Assembly (NCBI GenBank): GCA_947174235.1
Contig: CAMWID010000021.1
Span: 1-46,591, forward strand
Reading direction: 5' to 3'
DNA: 46,591 nucleotides
From: an uncultured Porphyromonadaceae bacterium
GTDB taxonomy: Bacteria > Bacteroidota > Bacteroidia > Bacteroidales > Muribaculaceae
Position 1 is the stretch's first letter. Every line of letters begins with the position of its first letter. The notes under the pieces were generated by a model. It worked only from the letters and a program-made list of their open reading frames with translations. It ran no database searches and was not told the DNA's origin. Both the position numbers and the translations under genes were made by a program. Positions 9,054 to 19,400 of the stretch are shown piece by piece.

Positions 9054-10910
9054 TCAGTTTAGGAGTTTGGCGTTAAACTTAACAAGTGTGTCGAGCACAT
9101 TCACGCGGACATGGATGAATTCTTCGATCCCTTGTGCCTTGAGATCTTCCATACATGCCGGTGCGCCGGCAACCACAAACATTGCCCTTCCGGCAAGTTC
9201 CTTATATGCTTCCGGTGCGAATTCAGCGTATTCGTCATCGCTTGAGCAGAGCACCACAATATCAGCACCTTTTTCAATGGCTGAATCAACGCCTTCTTTA
9301 ACCGACTTGAACCCGATATTGTCAATGATTTCATATCCGGCACATCCGAAGAAGTTAGCTGAGAACTGGGCGCGCGCGAGACGCATTGCAAGATTGCCGA
9401 TAGTAAGCATGAAGACTTTGGGGCGTTTGCCACTGCGTTCAGTGTCAAGACCAAGCTGTTCGAACTGGCTTGCGGCACGATCAAATACAAGGGATTCTAC
9501 CGCGCCGTCTGCGGCTTCTCCATTATTGCATCCACATCCGCAGGCACCTGCCGCCTTCTCAATCTTGTCGAGAGCTTTCTCATTAAAGTTGGGATATTGG
9601 TTGGTGCCGAGAAGAATTTCTTTCCTGCGTGCTACGTCGGTGTGGCGCTTGATTCCTGATTCGTTTACTTTTTTCTGAACCTCTCCATTTTCAAGCATGG
9701 CATTGAATCCTCCTTGACTCTCGACTTCTGTGAAAAGTTTCCATGCCACTTCAGCTATGGAGGCGGTAAGGGTCTCTATATAATAGGAGCCGCCGGCAGG
9801 GTCTACAACCTTATTCAGGTGGCTTTCTTCCCTGAGAAGAAGTTGCTGGTTTCTGGCGATCCTTTCGCTGAACTCATCCGGCTGCTTGTATTGCAAGTCG
9901 AAAGGAAGAGTTTCGATTGAATCTACTCCGGCAAGGGCTGCACTCATGGTCTCTGTCTGAGAACGGAGAAGATTGACATGCGCGTCATATATTGTCTGGT
10001 TGAATTGGCTTGTCACGGCGTGCACCATCATCTTGCAGCAATCTTCATCAGCTCCATATGCTTTTACTATTTCCGCCCATAGCATTCGTGCTGCACGGAA
10101 TTTAGCGAGCTCCATGAAATAATTGGAAGAGATGCCCATATTGAACTTTATTCTTCCTGCGGCATCATCAGCCGATATGCCTGCATCCGTAAGCACGGAC
10201 ATCCATTCAGCACCCCACGCGAGTGCGTAACCAAGTTCTTGTGTGATGTATGCGCCGGCATTGTTCAGCAGGTTGCTGTCGACTGTGAAACATCTCAGAT
10301 TCTTAATGTCTTTTACGGCGTTGTAGATATTCAAAGCTTCAGCTTTTACGTCTTTAGGAAATTTAAGACCGTGGCGGAGAAGCCGTTTGAACGGATCAAA
10401 GCCTATGGAGCCGCGGAAATCATTCTCCAACCCTTTTGACTTGATAAATTCTACAAGCAATGAGGCTATTTCCACAGCTTTACCGTTGCAGCAGCATACG
10501 TTGATCTCTATATTCTTGAGGTCAATGTCTTTGAGAATAGTCTCAATGTCTGATATCGTAGCCTCACGTCCAAGAGAGAAACAGATGGAGTCAACCCCCC
10601 TGTCAATGGCGTGGACAGCGGCTCGATTGATCTCGGCAGGTGTAGCTCCCTCGATCTGTTGGCGGATAAGCCAGTCATTGTTGTCACGTGTGCCTCTTAC
10701 ATAAGGAAACTGTCCCGGAACTGTTCCCATGTGAGCGAGGTTTGAAAGATCCTCGCGGCGGTAAAAAGGCTGCACATTGAAGCCCTCGTTAGTACGCCAG
10801 ACAAGTTTCTTGTCGAAATCGGCGCCCTTGAGGTCGACAGTAATCTTCCCTTTCCAGTCTTCAGTAGACGTGGGAGAAAACATGTCAAATAATTTTTCGG
10901 TGTTTGCCAT
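9054..10910 (-). CDS. mutA: Methylmalonyl-CoA mutase small subunit
   Basis: MutA is the non-catalytic partner in the MutAB heterodimer. The 618 residues show a degenerate mutase barrel ([26 protein letters not shown] at the start; [15 protein letters not shown]) and a C-terminal B12-like fold lacking the DxHxxG cobalamin motif, as expected for this subunit. An unusual feature is Cys457-Gly-Cys459-Gly-Cys461 in the linker between the two domains, a possible metal or redox site or merely a flexible Gly-rich hinge. It is the first gene of the mutA-mutB operon, with a promoter about 170 bases upstream. Confidence 0.97.
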   Translation of the reverse strand: MANTEKLFDMFSPTSTEDWKGKITVDLKGADFDKKLVWRTNEGFNVQPFYRREDLSNLAHMGTVPGQFPYVRGTRDNNDWLIRQQIEGATPAEINRAAVHAIDRGVDSICFSLGREATISDIETILKDIDLKNIEINVCCCNGKAVEIASLLVEFIKSKGLENDFRGSIGFDPFKRLLRHGLKFPKDVKAEALNIYNAVKDIKNLRCFTVDSNLLNNAGAYITQELGYALAWGAEWMSVLTDAGISADDAAGRIKFNMGISSNYFMELAKFRAARMLWAEIVKAYGADEDCCKMMVHAVTSQFNQTIYDAHVNLLRSQTETMSAALAGVDSIETLPFDLQYKQPDEFSERIARNQQLLLREESHLNKVVDPAGGSYYIETLTASIAEVAWKLFTEVESQGGFNAMLENGEVQKKVNESGIKRHTDVARRKEILLGTNQYPNFNEKALDKIEKAAGACGCGCNNGEAADGAVESLVFDRAASQFEQLGLDTERSGKRPKVFMLTIGNLAMRLARAQFSANFFGCAGYEIIDNIGFKSVKEGVDSAIEKGADIVVLCSSDDEYAEFAPEAYKELAGRAMFVVAGAPACMEDLKAQGIEEFIHVRVNVLDTLVKFNAKLLN

Positions 10911-10976
10911 AAGTTTTATAGCTCTTTAATGATATAGATGTATAGGTCTTACCTAAATTGATGAGAAGTTGTCAGA

Positions 10977-11060
10977 CTTAGATCTCTCCGGCATATACAT
11001 TGTTTTGTCCATTGCATACGGTACTAAATCTAAGGTTATGACATTAAAAATAAATGTCAT
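10977..11060 (-). promoter_or_regulatory. Structured leader of mutAB mRNA
   Basis: Between the inferred transcript start (about 11072) and the mutA start codon lie about 160 bases. They hold an 8-base perfect hairpin (ATGACATT/AATGTCAT at 11038-11060, loop AAAAATA), then a 58-base segment closed by CTTAGAT/ATCTAAG (10977-10983 with 11028-11034). No known riboswitch consensus is recognised; in particular I do not see the cobalamin riboswitch core. A regulatory role is inference. Confidence 0.35.
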
Positions 11061-11078
11061 CATTTACAACTTTCGCTG

Positions 11079-11110
11079 CAAATTTAGCCATTAACTTTTA
11101 ATTAAAGAAA
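11079..11110 (-). promoter_or_regulatory. Promoter of mutAB
   Basis: On the minus strand TTTC (11110-11107), 20 bases and TAAATTTG (11086-11079) match the Bacteroidota consensus at seven or more key positions. It lies downstream of the FtsE-like gene stop and upstream of mutA. Confidence 0.65.
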
Positions 11111-11144
11111 TTTTTCAGTTAATTCTTTAAAAATTTTACATAGA

Positions 11145-11813
11145 TTATCCTACGATAAGCTGTTTGCCTTCGCACTTGAGCACTTTCCCGGGAAAATCTT
11201 CCACAAGTTGCAGATTATGTGTTGCCATAACAACGCAATGACCGGCTTTTGAAAGCTGGTGCAAAAGTGTCACTATCTGATATCCTGTCTGTGGATCGAG
11301 GTTTCCTGTCGGTTCGTCCGCCAGAATGAGTTCGGGCTTGTTGAGCAACGCACGCGCTATGACTATCCGTTGCTGTTCTCCCCCGCTCAATTCGTGAGGC
11401 ATCTTGTAACTTTTATTTGCCATCCCTACCATTGTCAGGACTTCTTCAATTCTTGCCTCGATCTCGTTTTTGTTTTTCCATCCGGTCGCGCCGAGCACAA
11501 ATCTCAGATTGCCACTTACAGATCTGTCTTGAAGAAGTTGGAAATCTTGAAATACTATGCCGATTTTTCGTCTAAGATAGGGTATCTGAGATTTTTTGAT
11601 TTTCAAAAGGTCAAAATCCAGCACATTTGCTTCGGCGCCGGATTGTATGGGAACATCAGCGTATATGGTTTTAAGCAAACTGCTTTTGCCGCTTCCCACT
11701 CTTCCTACAAGGTAATAGAAATCACCTTTGGAAAGAGTAAACGAGACTCCTTTAAGCACGTTTTTCTCGGCACGGTCTATGACTACATCCTTATAATCTA
11801 ATATTACGCCCAT
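11145..11813 (-). CDS. ftsE: FtsE-like cell division ABC ATPase
   Basis: FtsE is the ATPase of FtsEX, which couples ATP hydrolysis at the septum to activation of peptidoglycan hydrolases. The 222 residues are one ABC domain: Walker [10 protein letters not shown] at 37-45, Q-loop FQDFQLL, signature LSGGEQQR, Walker [13 protein letters not shown] and switch His in MATHN. Features favouring FtsE over LolD-type ATPases are the size, the start [12 protein letters not shown] and the [14 protein letters not shown] form of the P-loop. No ftsX is adjacent, so the partner must be elsewhere. A TAATTTTG -7 element (minus strand, 11928-11921) without a good -33 lies about 108 bases upstream. LolD or another small ABC ATPase is the main alternative. 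Confidence 0.82.
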   Translation of the reverse strand: MGVILDYKDVVIDRAEKNVLKGVSFTLSKGDFYYLVGRVGSGKSSLLKTIYADVPIQSGAEANVLDFDLLKIKKSQIPYLRRKIGIVFQDFQLLQDRSVSGNLRFVLGATGWKNKNEIEARIEEVLTMVGMANKSYKMPHELSGGEQQRIVIARALLNKPELILADEPTGNLDPQTGYQIVTLLHQLSKAGHCVVMATHNLQLVEDFPGKVLKCEGKQLIVG

Positions 11814-11987
11814 CTGTAATTTTGTCTATGATTATTATGATGTCCTTTCTCCGTCCCTGCAATTCAGCGCTTGTATCCGTTGTGGATGCATGCCTGCGGT
11901 CTCCTTAAAGACATCAATTACAAAATTACAAAAAACTTTTGATTGGAATGTCATTGTTTTTGTTTATTTTGATTGGGATGTTTTTAG

Positions 11988-12048
11988 ACACAACGGCGAT
12001 CCGGCGCAATATCAATATAACCGATATTGCGCCGGATCGCCGTTGTGT
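11988..12048 (-). terminator. 26-bp perfect inverted repeat after the DPP IV gene
   Basis: Arms 11988-12013 and 12023-12048 are exactly complementary over 26 bases around the nine-base loop AATATAACC. The stem is GC-rich with a CGGCGATCCGGCGC core. It lies 24 bases beyond the DPP IV stop on that strand and upstream of the FtsE-like gene. The minus-strand flank (CTAAAAACATCCC) has no U-tract, so it is not a textbook intrinsic terminator; an mRNA 3'-end stabiliser or a small mobile palindrome are alternatives. Confidence 0.6.
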
Positions 12049-12072
12049 CGTTATTTTCAAAGTTGTCTGAAT

Positions 12073-14532
12073 TTATCGTTGCGGGATGTCAACCTCTTGT
12101 TTACGACCTTCGATCAGGTAGTCACGGAAATGATCTACAAGTCTCCAATAAAAATACTCATCCATCTTGCCGAATGAATGACGTTGGGTTGGCAACATCA
12201 GAAGTTCAAACCGTTTGTTTGCATTGATCAAGGCATTTGCAACACGAATAGTGTTGGCAGGATGCACATTGTTGTCGATATCTCCGGTAACAAGCATCAG
12301 GTGTCCTTTAAGTTTGCTCGCGAGTTCAGGATTAGTGCTGATCTTATATACAAATGTCGTATCTCCTTTTTCAGTGACAGTCTCTTTGACTCCGTGGTGA
12401 GTTTCGCTCCACCAACGATTGTATATCCTGTTGTCATGATTGCCTGCGGCTGATACGGCAGCTTTGAAAAAGTCGGGATATTGAAGAATCGCAGCGGTAG
12501 ACATGAATCCGCCTCCTGAATGTCCATGAATCCCTACCCTGTTGATGTCTATATATTTGTGCTTGGCTGCCAATTGTTCGATAGCAGCTTTCTGATCTGC
12601 AAGTCCATAATCCCTAAGATTGCCATATCCATAGTTGTGGTACCATTTTGAGCGGTCAGGATGACCGCCGCGGTTGCCAACTGTTATGACCACAAACCCT
12701 GCCTGTGCCAGGCGATCGGTGCGTACACTCATGCGGGTGAACGGATAATTGGTTGCCTCGACCTGTGGACCGGGATAAACGTAATCTACAATAGGGTATG
12801 ATTTTTCAGGATCAAAATCAAACGGTTTATACATGACTCCGTAGAGATCAGTGATGCCGTCCGCTGCCTTGACCTTAAAGGTTTCCGGGAATTTATATCC
12901 GTTCGCGAGAAGTTGCGAAAAATCTGCGCGTTCAAGCTGCATGACTTTATTTCCGTTTGTATCGTATACCCATGTCTCAGGAATTGTGTCAACACGTGAA
13001 AAATTATCTACGAAGAATTTCCCTGCGTCGTCCACAACCGGAGCATGGAAATAATCCCCTTTGTCCAGCAACTTCACTCCAGTTCCGTCAAGGCCGACTG
13101 AATAAAGGTGTTGGTAATATGGGTTTTCTCCTGCTTCTCTGCCCATGGCTGTAAAATACACTTTTCTACTTACCGGGTCTACATTAAGGATCCTGTGTAC
13201 GTGCCATGCTCCATCAGTCAGACGGCGTTTGAGATTCCCTTTGCCGTCATAAAGATACAGATGAGCCCAACCGTCACGTTCGCTCCATTGTATCAGTTCG
13301 TCCGGCTTGTTGTCGACAAGCGCCAGAGGACGTACCTCCTGATATGTATTCATTCTTTCTTCTATCACAGGTACTATTGAATCCTGCCCGATTGTATAGC
13401 TGCAGATATCAATGCGGTGCAGATCTCGGCTGCTCCTTGTGATGAAAAATGTTTTATCGTCACCAAGCCATATGTTGGGTACATCATACATCGAGCGTTG
13501 CTTCTGCTGGCGTGGACGGTATCCAAGGGAAAGTGTTTGATTTTTAAATCGTGCCGTTTTTATCTCTTTTCTTGAGTTATCGTTGAGATCGAAAATGTAC
13601 AAATGTTCTTCCGGAGCCTCGCTTTCTCCCGGCATCTGATATTTATATGTCTCGAGTGTCGGACGCGGAGATGCAAGAGAATTGATCACCCATAATTCTT
13701 TGACAGGACGTTTGTCAGACAAATTGGTTATTATATGACGGGAATCAGGGGAAAACAGCACGTAGGCGCCTTTGCGCTTGCCATTGGCGAGAGTATCTGT
13801 GTTGAGATAGCTGTACCCTTGTCCATATCCGAAATCTTTCACACCATCGGTTGTAATCTGTATTTCGGTCACGGTGCTGTCGTTCTCATTCTTTTTTAAT
13901 TTCTCATAGTCTTCGCGGCTCATGCGGTATAGATTGAAATCTTTCGCATACACTACAGTCTTGCCGTCAGGAGAAACCGACGCCCATGAGAGCTCTTTTG
14001 TTTCTTTCTCTTTGCCTGCCAGATGTGTGAGTTTGCCATTGCGGGAATCATATGAAAAGTAGAACACTTCTTTTTCTCCTGCCTTTGGCTTCTTCTCTTT
14101 GCCGTCGGAATCTTTGGTGGGTTTTGCATCTTGTGAGGACGTAACCTCGAAAGTGAAAGTATATCCGTCAGGTTGCACTTCAAGCTTTTTGATCGGCAGA
14201 TCAGCTTCATTGACCGGATCTTTGATCGTTTCAGTAAGTTGGGATGCCAACTTATGGTTGTCAAACAATAAAGTCTTGTATCTGCGTGCCGGATCAACCA
14301 TGTACCATTTAGTGCCCTCTGCAGTCTTATAAGAATACCAGAATTTTTCTCCGGACTGATACCAATGAGGGTCAACAGTTGTGGAGAACAACATGTTTTT
14401 GAGTTTGTCACCCGAAAATCTTTGTGCCATTTCAAGAGGATTGGAATTGGTCTCCTCCGCAAAGATTTCCACTGATGTCAGGCACGATGCTGTGATCGTT
14501 GCCGCCGTCAAAAGTGTGAAAATGTGTTTCAT
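12073..14532 (-). CDS. Exported dipeptidyl-peptidase IV-type S9 serine peptidase
   Basis: DPP IV-type enzymes release X-Pro or X-Ala dipeptides from peptide N-termini in the periplasm. The 819-residue protein begins with a signal peptide (MKHIFTLLTAATITASCL...). A beta-propeller DPPIV_N region follows (repeats such as SPDGKTVVYAKDFNLY and FSPDSRHIITN), then the alpha/beta-hydrolase domain. The triad is visible: Ser672 in GHSGGG, Asp753 in GDIDNNVHP and His785 in QRHSFGK. It is longer than typical family members partly because of a Lys/Asp-rich insertion (around SSQDAKPTKDSDGKEKK) in the propeller. A well-formed promoter with an overlapping palindrome lies upstream. The exact specificity (DPP IV versus a related Xaa-Ala or Xaa-Pro peptidase) is inference. 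Confidence 0.9.
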   Translation of the reverse strand: MKHIFTLLTAATITASCLTSVEIFAEETNSNPLEMAQRFSGDKLKNMLFSTTVDPHWYQSGEKFWYSYKTAEGTKWYMVDPARRYKTLLFDNHKLASQLTETIKDPVNEADLPIKKLEVQPDGYTFTFEVTSSQDAKPTKDSDGKEKKPKAGEKEVFYFSYDSRNGKLTHLAGKEKETKELSWASVSPDGKTVVYAKDFNLYRMSREDYEKLKKNENDSTVTEIQITTDGVKDFGYGQGYSYLNTDTLANGKRKGAYVLFSPDSRHIITNLSDKRPVKELWVINSLASPRPTLETYKYQMPGESEAPEEHLYIFDLNDNSRKEIKTARFKNQTLSLGYRPRQQKQRSMYDVPNIWLGDDKTFFITRSSRDLHRIDICSYTIGQDSIVPVIEERMNTYQEVRPLALVDNKPDELIQWSERDGWAHLYLYDGKGNLKRRLTDGAWHVHRILNVDPVSRKVYFTAMGREAGENPYYQHLYSVGLDGTGVKLLDKGDYFHAPVVDDAGKFFVDNFSRVDTIPETWVYDTNGNKVMQLERADFSQLLANGYKFPETFKVKAADGITDLYGVMYKPFDFDPEKSYPIVDYVYPGPQVEATNYPFTRMSVRTDRLAQAGFVVITVGNRGGHPDRSKWYHNYGYGNLRDYGLADQKAAIEQLAAKHKYIDINRVGIHGHSGGGFMSTAAILQYPDFFKAAVSAAGNHDNRIYNRWWSETHHGVKETVTEKGDTTFVYKISTNPELASKLKGHLMLVTGDIDNNVHPANTIRVANALINANKRFELLMLPTQRHSFGKMDEYFYWRLVDHFRDYLIEGRKQEVDIPQR

Positions 14533-14588
14533 GTTAATGATTTGGTTGAAAATAGACCTTGAGGTCTTTTAATATTTGTAATATAATG

Positions 14589-14620
14589 CAAAAATAATCC
14601 ATTATGTTGAACCATGCAAC
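14589..14620 (-). promoter_or_regulatory. Promoter of the S9 peptidase gene
   Basis: On the minus strand GTTG (14620-14617), 20 bases and TATTTTTG (14596-14589) fit the Bacteroidota consensus. The leader to the start codon at 14532 would be about 50 bases. Confidence 0.7.
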
Positions 14621-14625
14621 ATAAT
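14601..14625. promoter_or_regulatory. Operator-like palindrome over the S9 peptidase promoter
   Basis: ATTATGTTG (14601-14609) and CAACATAAT (14617-14625) are a perfect nine-base inverted repeat with a seven-base centre. It overlaps the -33 element and most of the spacer, the position of a repressor site. The cognate regulator is not in the window. Confidence 0.5.
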
Positions 14626-14896
14626 TAATGTATGAGAATGTATTTTTTTTAATAATCATTCATCAGTTTTTATAATGTGATTTTTATTAAAATGATTGTC
14701 AAGATGTTGTCTTTAGTGTATCAAGGATATTGATTTCATTCCAACAATCTTTTTTTAGGTGTGGTCTCTTTATGAATAAAACAAATACATATAGCTTACG
14801 TTAATATGTAGGGTTTTGATGGAGCATTCGACGATCCTGAGGCAACATTATTGATGTGCCTTGGTATTTTTATAATGATTCTTAATACAATATAAG
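14626..14896. other. AT-rich intergenic region, no clear content
   Basis: This is the rest of the divergent gap between the S9 peptidase and the permease. It is strongly AT-rich with T-runs. No convincing ORF, RNA or repeat is seen. A TATTTTTA (14865-14872 region) resembles a -7 element for the permease but lacks a good -33. Confidence 0.5.
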
Positions 14897-16336
14897 TTGG
14901 TAGAAACGGGTAAGCTTGGACTTTGGAGACTGGTCGCGATTGTCTTCGGGTCGGTTATAGGTGGCAGCATATTCAACATTGCCCAAAACATGGCTCATGG
15001 AGCGGCATTGGGGGCTGTGATATGCGCGTGGTGTGTGACCGGGATTGGAATTATGTTTTTGGTTCAGACATTCCGTAATCTTGTCAAACTTTGTCCCGAT
15101 TTGAACGCGGGGATTTACGAGTATGCACAGGTAGGATTTGGGAATTATTGTGGATTCAATATGGCGTGGGGCTACTGGCTTTGTGTAATATTGGGCAATG
15201 TGACGTATGCGGTGTTGCTGAATGATTCGTTAGGAGCTTTTTTTCCGGTGTTTTCGAGACATGGATGGCAGACAGTGGTATTTGGCACGGCACTGGTATG
15301 GCTGATGTATTATATTGTGACCAGAGGTATTCAGTCGGCATCCTATATCAATACGTTTATGTCGGTTTTGAAATTCGGGTGTATCGTATTTATTCTTGTC
15401 ATACTGGCGATAAATGTAAAAATAGGATATTTTACAGCTGACTTTTGGGGCAATATTAATGGAACATTGCCATCTGTGGGAGGTCAGGTATCCTCATGTA
15501 TGCTTGTGACTATATGGAGCTTCCTGGGGATAGAGGGAGCAATGATGATGTCCTCACGTGCGAAACGTCATTCGGATGTGGGAAAGGCGACGATAATTGG
15601 TTTTTCCCTTGCCTTGATCCTATATCTGCTGGTGACCACACTCTGCTTTGGAATAATGTCTCAGCCTCAGCTTGCGTCCCTGCCCAACCCTTCGCTTGCA
15701 TATGCCCTTGAGATCTGTGCCGGTTCATGGGCAAAATGGTTTGTTATTTCTGCAATCGTAATCTCCGTGGCAGGTGGATTTGTGGCATGGACATTGCTTT
15801 GCGCGCAGACTCCTTATGAAGCTGCTGTCGTAAAAATTTTCCCGCACAAATTTCTTTCTGTAAATTCACATGGAGTGCCGGCATATGGCATGAGGGTGTC
15901 TTCGGTGACTATGACGCTGTGTCTGTTGCTCGTTGTGACTGCGGAAGATGTCTATCTCGCGGCTGTCAATCTTGCGTCAATGATGATACTTCCATGTTAC
16001 TTTTTTTGCGGTCTTTATTTGATGAAGTTATCGTTTTCCCGACAGCTTCATATGCCTGCCAACAAAAAAATGGGGCTTCTCATGGTGTCTGCGGCAACAA
16101 TGATATATTGTGCATATTCAATGTGGGCTGGGTCATTGTATCTTTTGATGCTTACCTCAACATTCTACCTTGCGGGAATGCCATTCTTTGTCATGGCAAG
16201 GAAACACAACTCGCGGAAAGGACGGACTATACACTTGCTGACTACTAAAGAAAGGTTGATTTTCGTATTTCTATTGCTGATGGCATGTATTTCCTTATGG
16301 ATGTTGCTAACAGGAAAACTTGCACTTGACGGGTGA
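14897..16336 (+). CDS. APC-superfamily amino acid permease (ArcD-like)
   Basis: The 479-residue protein is an inner membrane transporter with about 12 hydrophobic segments. The first helix LVAIVFGSVIGGSIFN carries the GSxxGGxIF substrate-binding motif of basic amino acid/polyamine antiporters. The closest family match I can name is the arginine:ornithine antiporter ArcD/YdgI group, so amino acid uptake or exchange is likely; the substrate is not certain. The start is TTG: an in-frame stop lies at 14876-14878 and there is no ATG between it and the first helix. The gene sits between two exported peptidases, which would fit uptake of released amino acids, but it has its own upstream gap and this link is inference. 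Confidence 0.85.
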   Translation: MVETGKLGLWRLVAIVFGSVIGGSIFNIAQNMAHGAALGAVICAWCVTGIGIMFLVQTFRNLVKLCPDLNAGIYEYAQVGFGNYCGFNMAWGYWLCVILGNVTYAVLLNDSLGAFFPVFSRHGWQTVVFGTALVWLMYYIVTRGIQSASYINTFMSVLKFGCIVFILVILAINVKIGYFTADFWGNINGTLPSVGGQVSSCMLVTIWSFLGIEGAMMMSSRAKRHSDVGKATIIGFSLALILYLLVTTLCFGIMSQPQLASLPNPSLAYALEICAGSWAKWFVISAIVISVAGGFVAWTLLCAQTPYEAAVVKIFPHKFLSVNSHGVPAYGMRVSSVTMTLCLLLVVTAEDVYLAAVNLASMMILPCYFFCGLYLMKLSFSRQLHMPANKKMGLLMVSAATMIYCAYSMWAGSLYLLMLTSTFYLAGMPFFVMARKHNSRKGRTIHLLTTKERLIFVFLLLMACISLWMLLTGKLALDG

Positions 16337-16366
16337 TTCCACACCGACAAATATTAGCGTCTTAAG

Positions 16367-16398
16367 ATTGGTTAATTGAGGATTTTGGATTATATTTG
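16367..16398 (+). promoter_or_regulatory. Promoter of the first Tricorn-like protease gene
   Basis: ATTG (16367-16370), 20 bases and TATATTTG (16391-16398) match the Bacteroidota consensus. The ATG at 16452 would follow a leader of about 45 bases containing the small palindrome GGATCTAAGATCC. Confidence 0.75.
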
Positions 16399-16451
16399 CA
16401 GATAAATATAAGGATCTAAGATCCTCATTATTCTAACCAATTCTATTCCAC

Positions 16452-19400
16452 ATGAAAAGATTTATTCTTCCGGCAGCCCTTCTGCTGACCCCACTTTCCA
16501 TGATGGCGGTCAGTCCGATGTGGATGCGCGATGTTAAGATCTCTCCAGACGGTAAAACTATTGTGTTTTCCTATAAGGGAGACTTGTTTACAGTGCCTGC
16601 CAAAGGTGGCAAAGCCACACGTCTTACTGCAACAGAGGCTTATGAGAGTTCTCCGGTATGGTCTCCCAAAGGAGACAAGATTGCATATGCATCAGATCGT
16701 AATGGAGGTAAAGATGTCTATGTCATATCTGCAAACGGCGGACAATCTACGCGCCTGACATTTAATTCAGTCGCTGAGACACCCGAGGCATTTTCTCCTG
16801 ATGGTAAAAACGTTATTTTTTCCGCTTATATTCAAAAGCCGGCTGTTAATTCTGGAGGACCCCACAGAAGCCAAAGTGAGTTGTATTCAGTGCCCGTTGA
16901 AGGTGGAAGACCTGTACAGGTTTTGTCAACCCCTGCGGTAAGCCTTGCTATGCGCCCTGACGGAAGTTTCTTATTTGAGAATGTCAAAGGTTCAGAGGAC
17001 AAATGGCGCAAACACCATACGTCTTCTGTAACCAGAGATATATGGATGTATGATCCGGCACAAAAATCCTATACCAACCTCACTGCCAGAGCCGGGGAAG
17101 ACCGTGAACCGGTAATAGCTTCGGATAATGCGAATTTTTATTTTTTGAGCGAGCGTGACGGCGGATCATTCAATGTTTATAAGCGTCCCATTACAGGAGA
17201 TGGCAAGCTGGAGAAACTGACAACATTCACAAAACATCCTGTGCGCTTTCTTAGTGCCGGAGCGGGAGATGTGCTTGCCTTTACATATAATGGTGAACTT
17301 TATACGATGAATCCGGGAGCCAAGGCGGTAAAAGTGCCCGTTGATATCATGGATGACTTTATGGAAGATCCGGCAGAAATTCCATTTTCCAGAGTGCAGG
17401 GCGCGGTGGTTTCTCCTGATGGAAAACAAGTGGCTTTTACTGTGCGCGGCGAAGTGTTTGTCACGTCTTCTGAATATCCCTCTACAAAGCAGATAACGCA
17501 TACTCCTGCTATTGAAAACGGACTGTCCTGGGGTAGCGATGGCAGATCATTGTATTATGGTTCTTTGCGTAATGGAAGGAGCAATATTTTCAAGGCATCG
17601 ATCAAGCGCGAAGATGATCCGAATTTTTCAAATGCCACCATTATCGAAGAAAAGGAAATGTTCTCAAATGATGGTATAGAACGAGGATATCCGTCAGTCT
17701 CTCCTGATGGTAAAAAGATGGTATTCGTAGAAGACAGGACCAAACTTAAAGTTATGGATCTTGATTCAAAAAAAGTCAAGACTCTTTCTGATGATAGGAT
17801 AAAGACATCCAGAAGCACCGGAATCAGTGTCGAGTGGAGCCCTGACAGCAAATGGATCACTCTTGAGGTGATGAACCCTATGCATGAACCTTATGGAGAT
17901 ATAGCTGTCATTAATGTGGACACCGGAGAATTTATCAATCTGACAAATACGGGGTATTTTGATCAGAACCCCAGATTCACTCCTTCTGGAGATGCCGTTG
18001 TATTTGAGTCTGAGCGGTTTGGTATGAGAAACCATGCTTCATGGGGTTCGGAATCAGATGTCATGATGGTATTCCTGACAAAGTCGGCTTATGACAAATA
18101 TAGGATGAGTGAAGAGGACTATGCCCTATTCAAAGAGGTAGAGAACCAACAGAAGAAAGATGCAAAAAAATCATCTGATTCTGATAAGAAAAAGAACAAA
18201 GATGATGAAAACAAAAACACTGATATCAAAATTGATAGAGACGGCATTCAGGACCGAATTGTCAGACTTACTCCGAATTCATCCAGTCTGAGCGATTATG
18301 TGGTGTCGAAAGACGGTGAGACTCTTTATTACATCTCTTCATTTGAAGACGGTTATGATCTTTGGTCAAAGGATCTGAGGAAGGGGAATGTCTCTTTGGT
18401 CAAGAAGATTGGTTCCGGGCGGGCCGGAATCCAGACAGATAAAAATGGCAACATATACCTCGTGGGGGGCAATGTGCGTAAATTTGTTCCGTCCTCAAAG
18501 TCTCTGAAAAATATCTCTACCACAGGTAAGGTGAAAATTGATCCTTACAAAGAAAGGGAGGCGATGTTTGATTTTATGGCAAATGAAGCACAAGAGCGTT
18601 TTTATCTTGCAAAAATGCCCATCAATTGGAAAGAGTATGTAGAGAATTATCGTAGATTCCTTCCTCACATCAACAACAATTACGATTTCCAGCAACTTCT
18701 GAGCGAAATACTTGGAGAATTGAATGTTTCTCATTCAGGAGGAAGATATTCATCTGCCTCCGCCAAGGAGCAGACAGCGTCGCTTGGTCTCATCTTTGAT
18801 CTCTCGTCAGATAATGACGGTATCAGAATTGAAGAGGTTGTCGAGGGTGGTCCGTTTGACAGATCCACAACAAAAGTCAAGGCGGGTGATATAGTAGAGG
18901 CAATCAACGGTGAGAAGATAAAGAAAGGCAAAGACTGGACATATCTCCTTAACAATGTTTCCAGAAAGAAGACCCTTGTATCTTTCTATAGCCCGGCTTC
19001 CGGTGATCGCTGGGATGAGGTGGTTCTTCCTGTATCTTCTGCAGCTATGTCAAATCTGTTATATGACAGGTGGGTCAAAAGAAATGAACATCTTGTAGAC
19101 AGCCTTTCCGGAGGGCGTCTCGGATATGTGCATATCAAATCCATGAGTGATGACAGTTTCCGTACTATCTATGCAAAAATCCTCGGAGAATACAACAACC
19201 GCGATGGAATTGTGATAGATACACGCTGGAATGGAGGTGGTCGTTTGCATGAAGATATCGAGGTGCTCTTCAGCGGCGAACAATATCTCACTCAGGAAAA
19301 TCATGGAGTGAAGTCTGCGACGATGCCTTCAAGAAGATGGAATAAACCAAGTATTATGATCACTGGAGAGGCAAACTATAGTAACGCGCATGGCACACCA

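Noticed and set aside
10911-11072. Cobalamin riboswitch before mutA
   Set aside because: The conserved B12-box-like core is not found on the minus strand of this leader.
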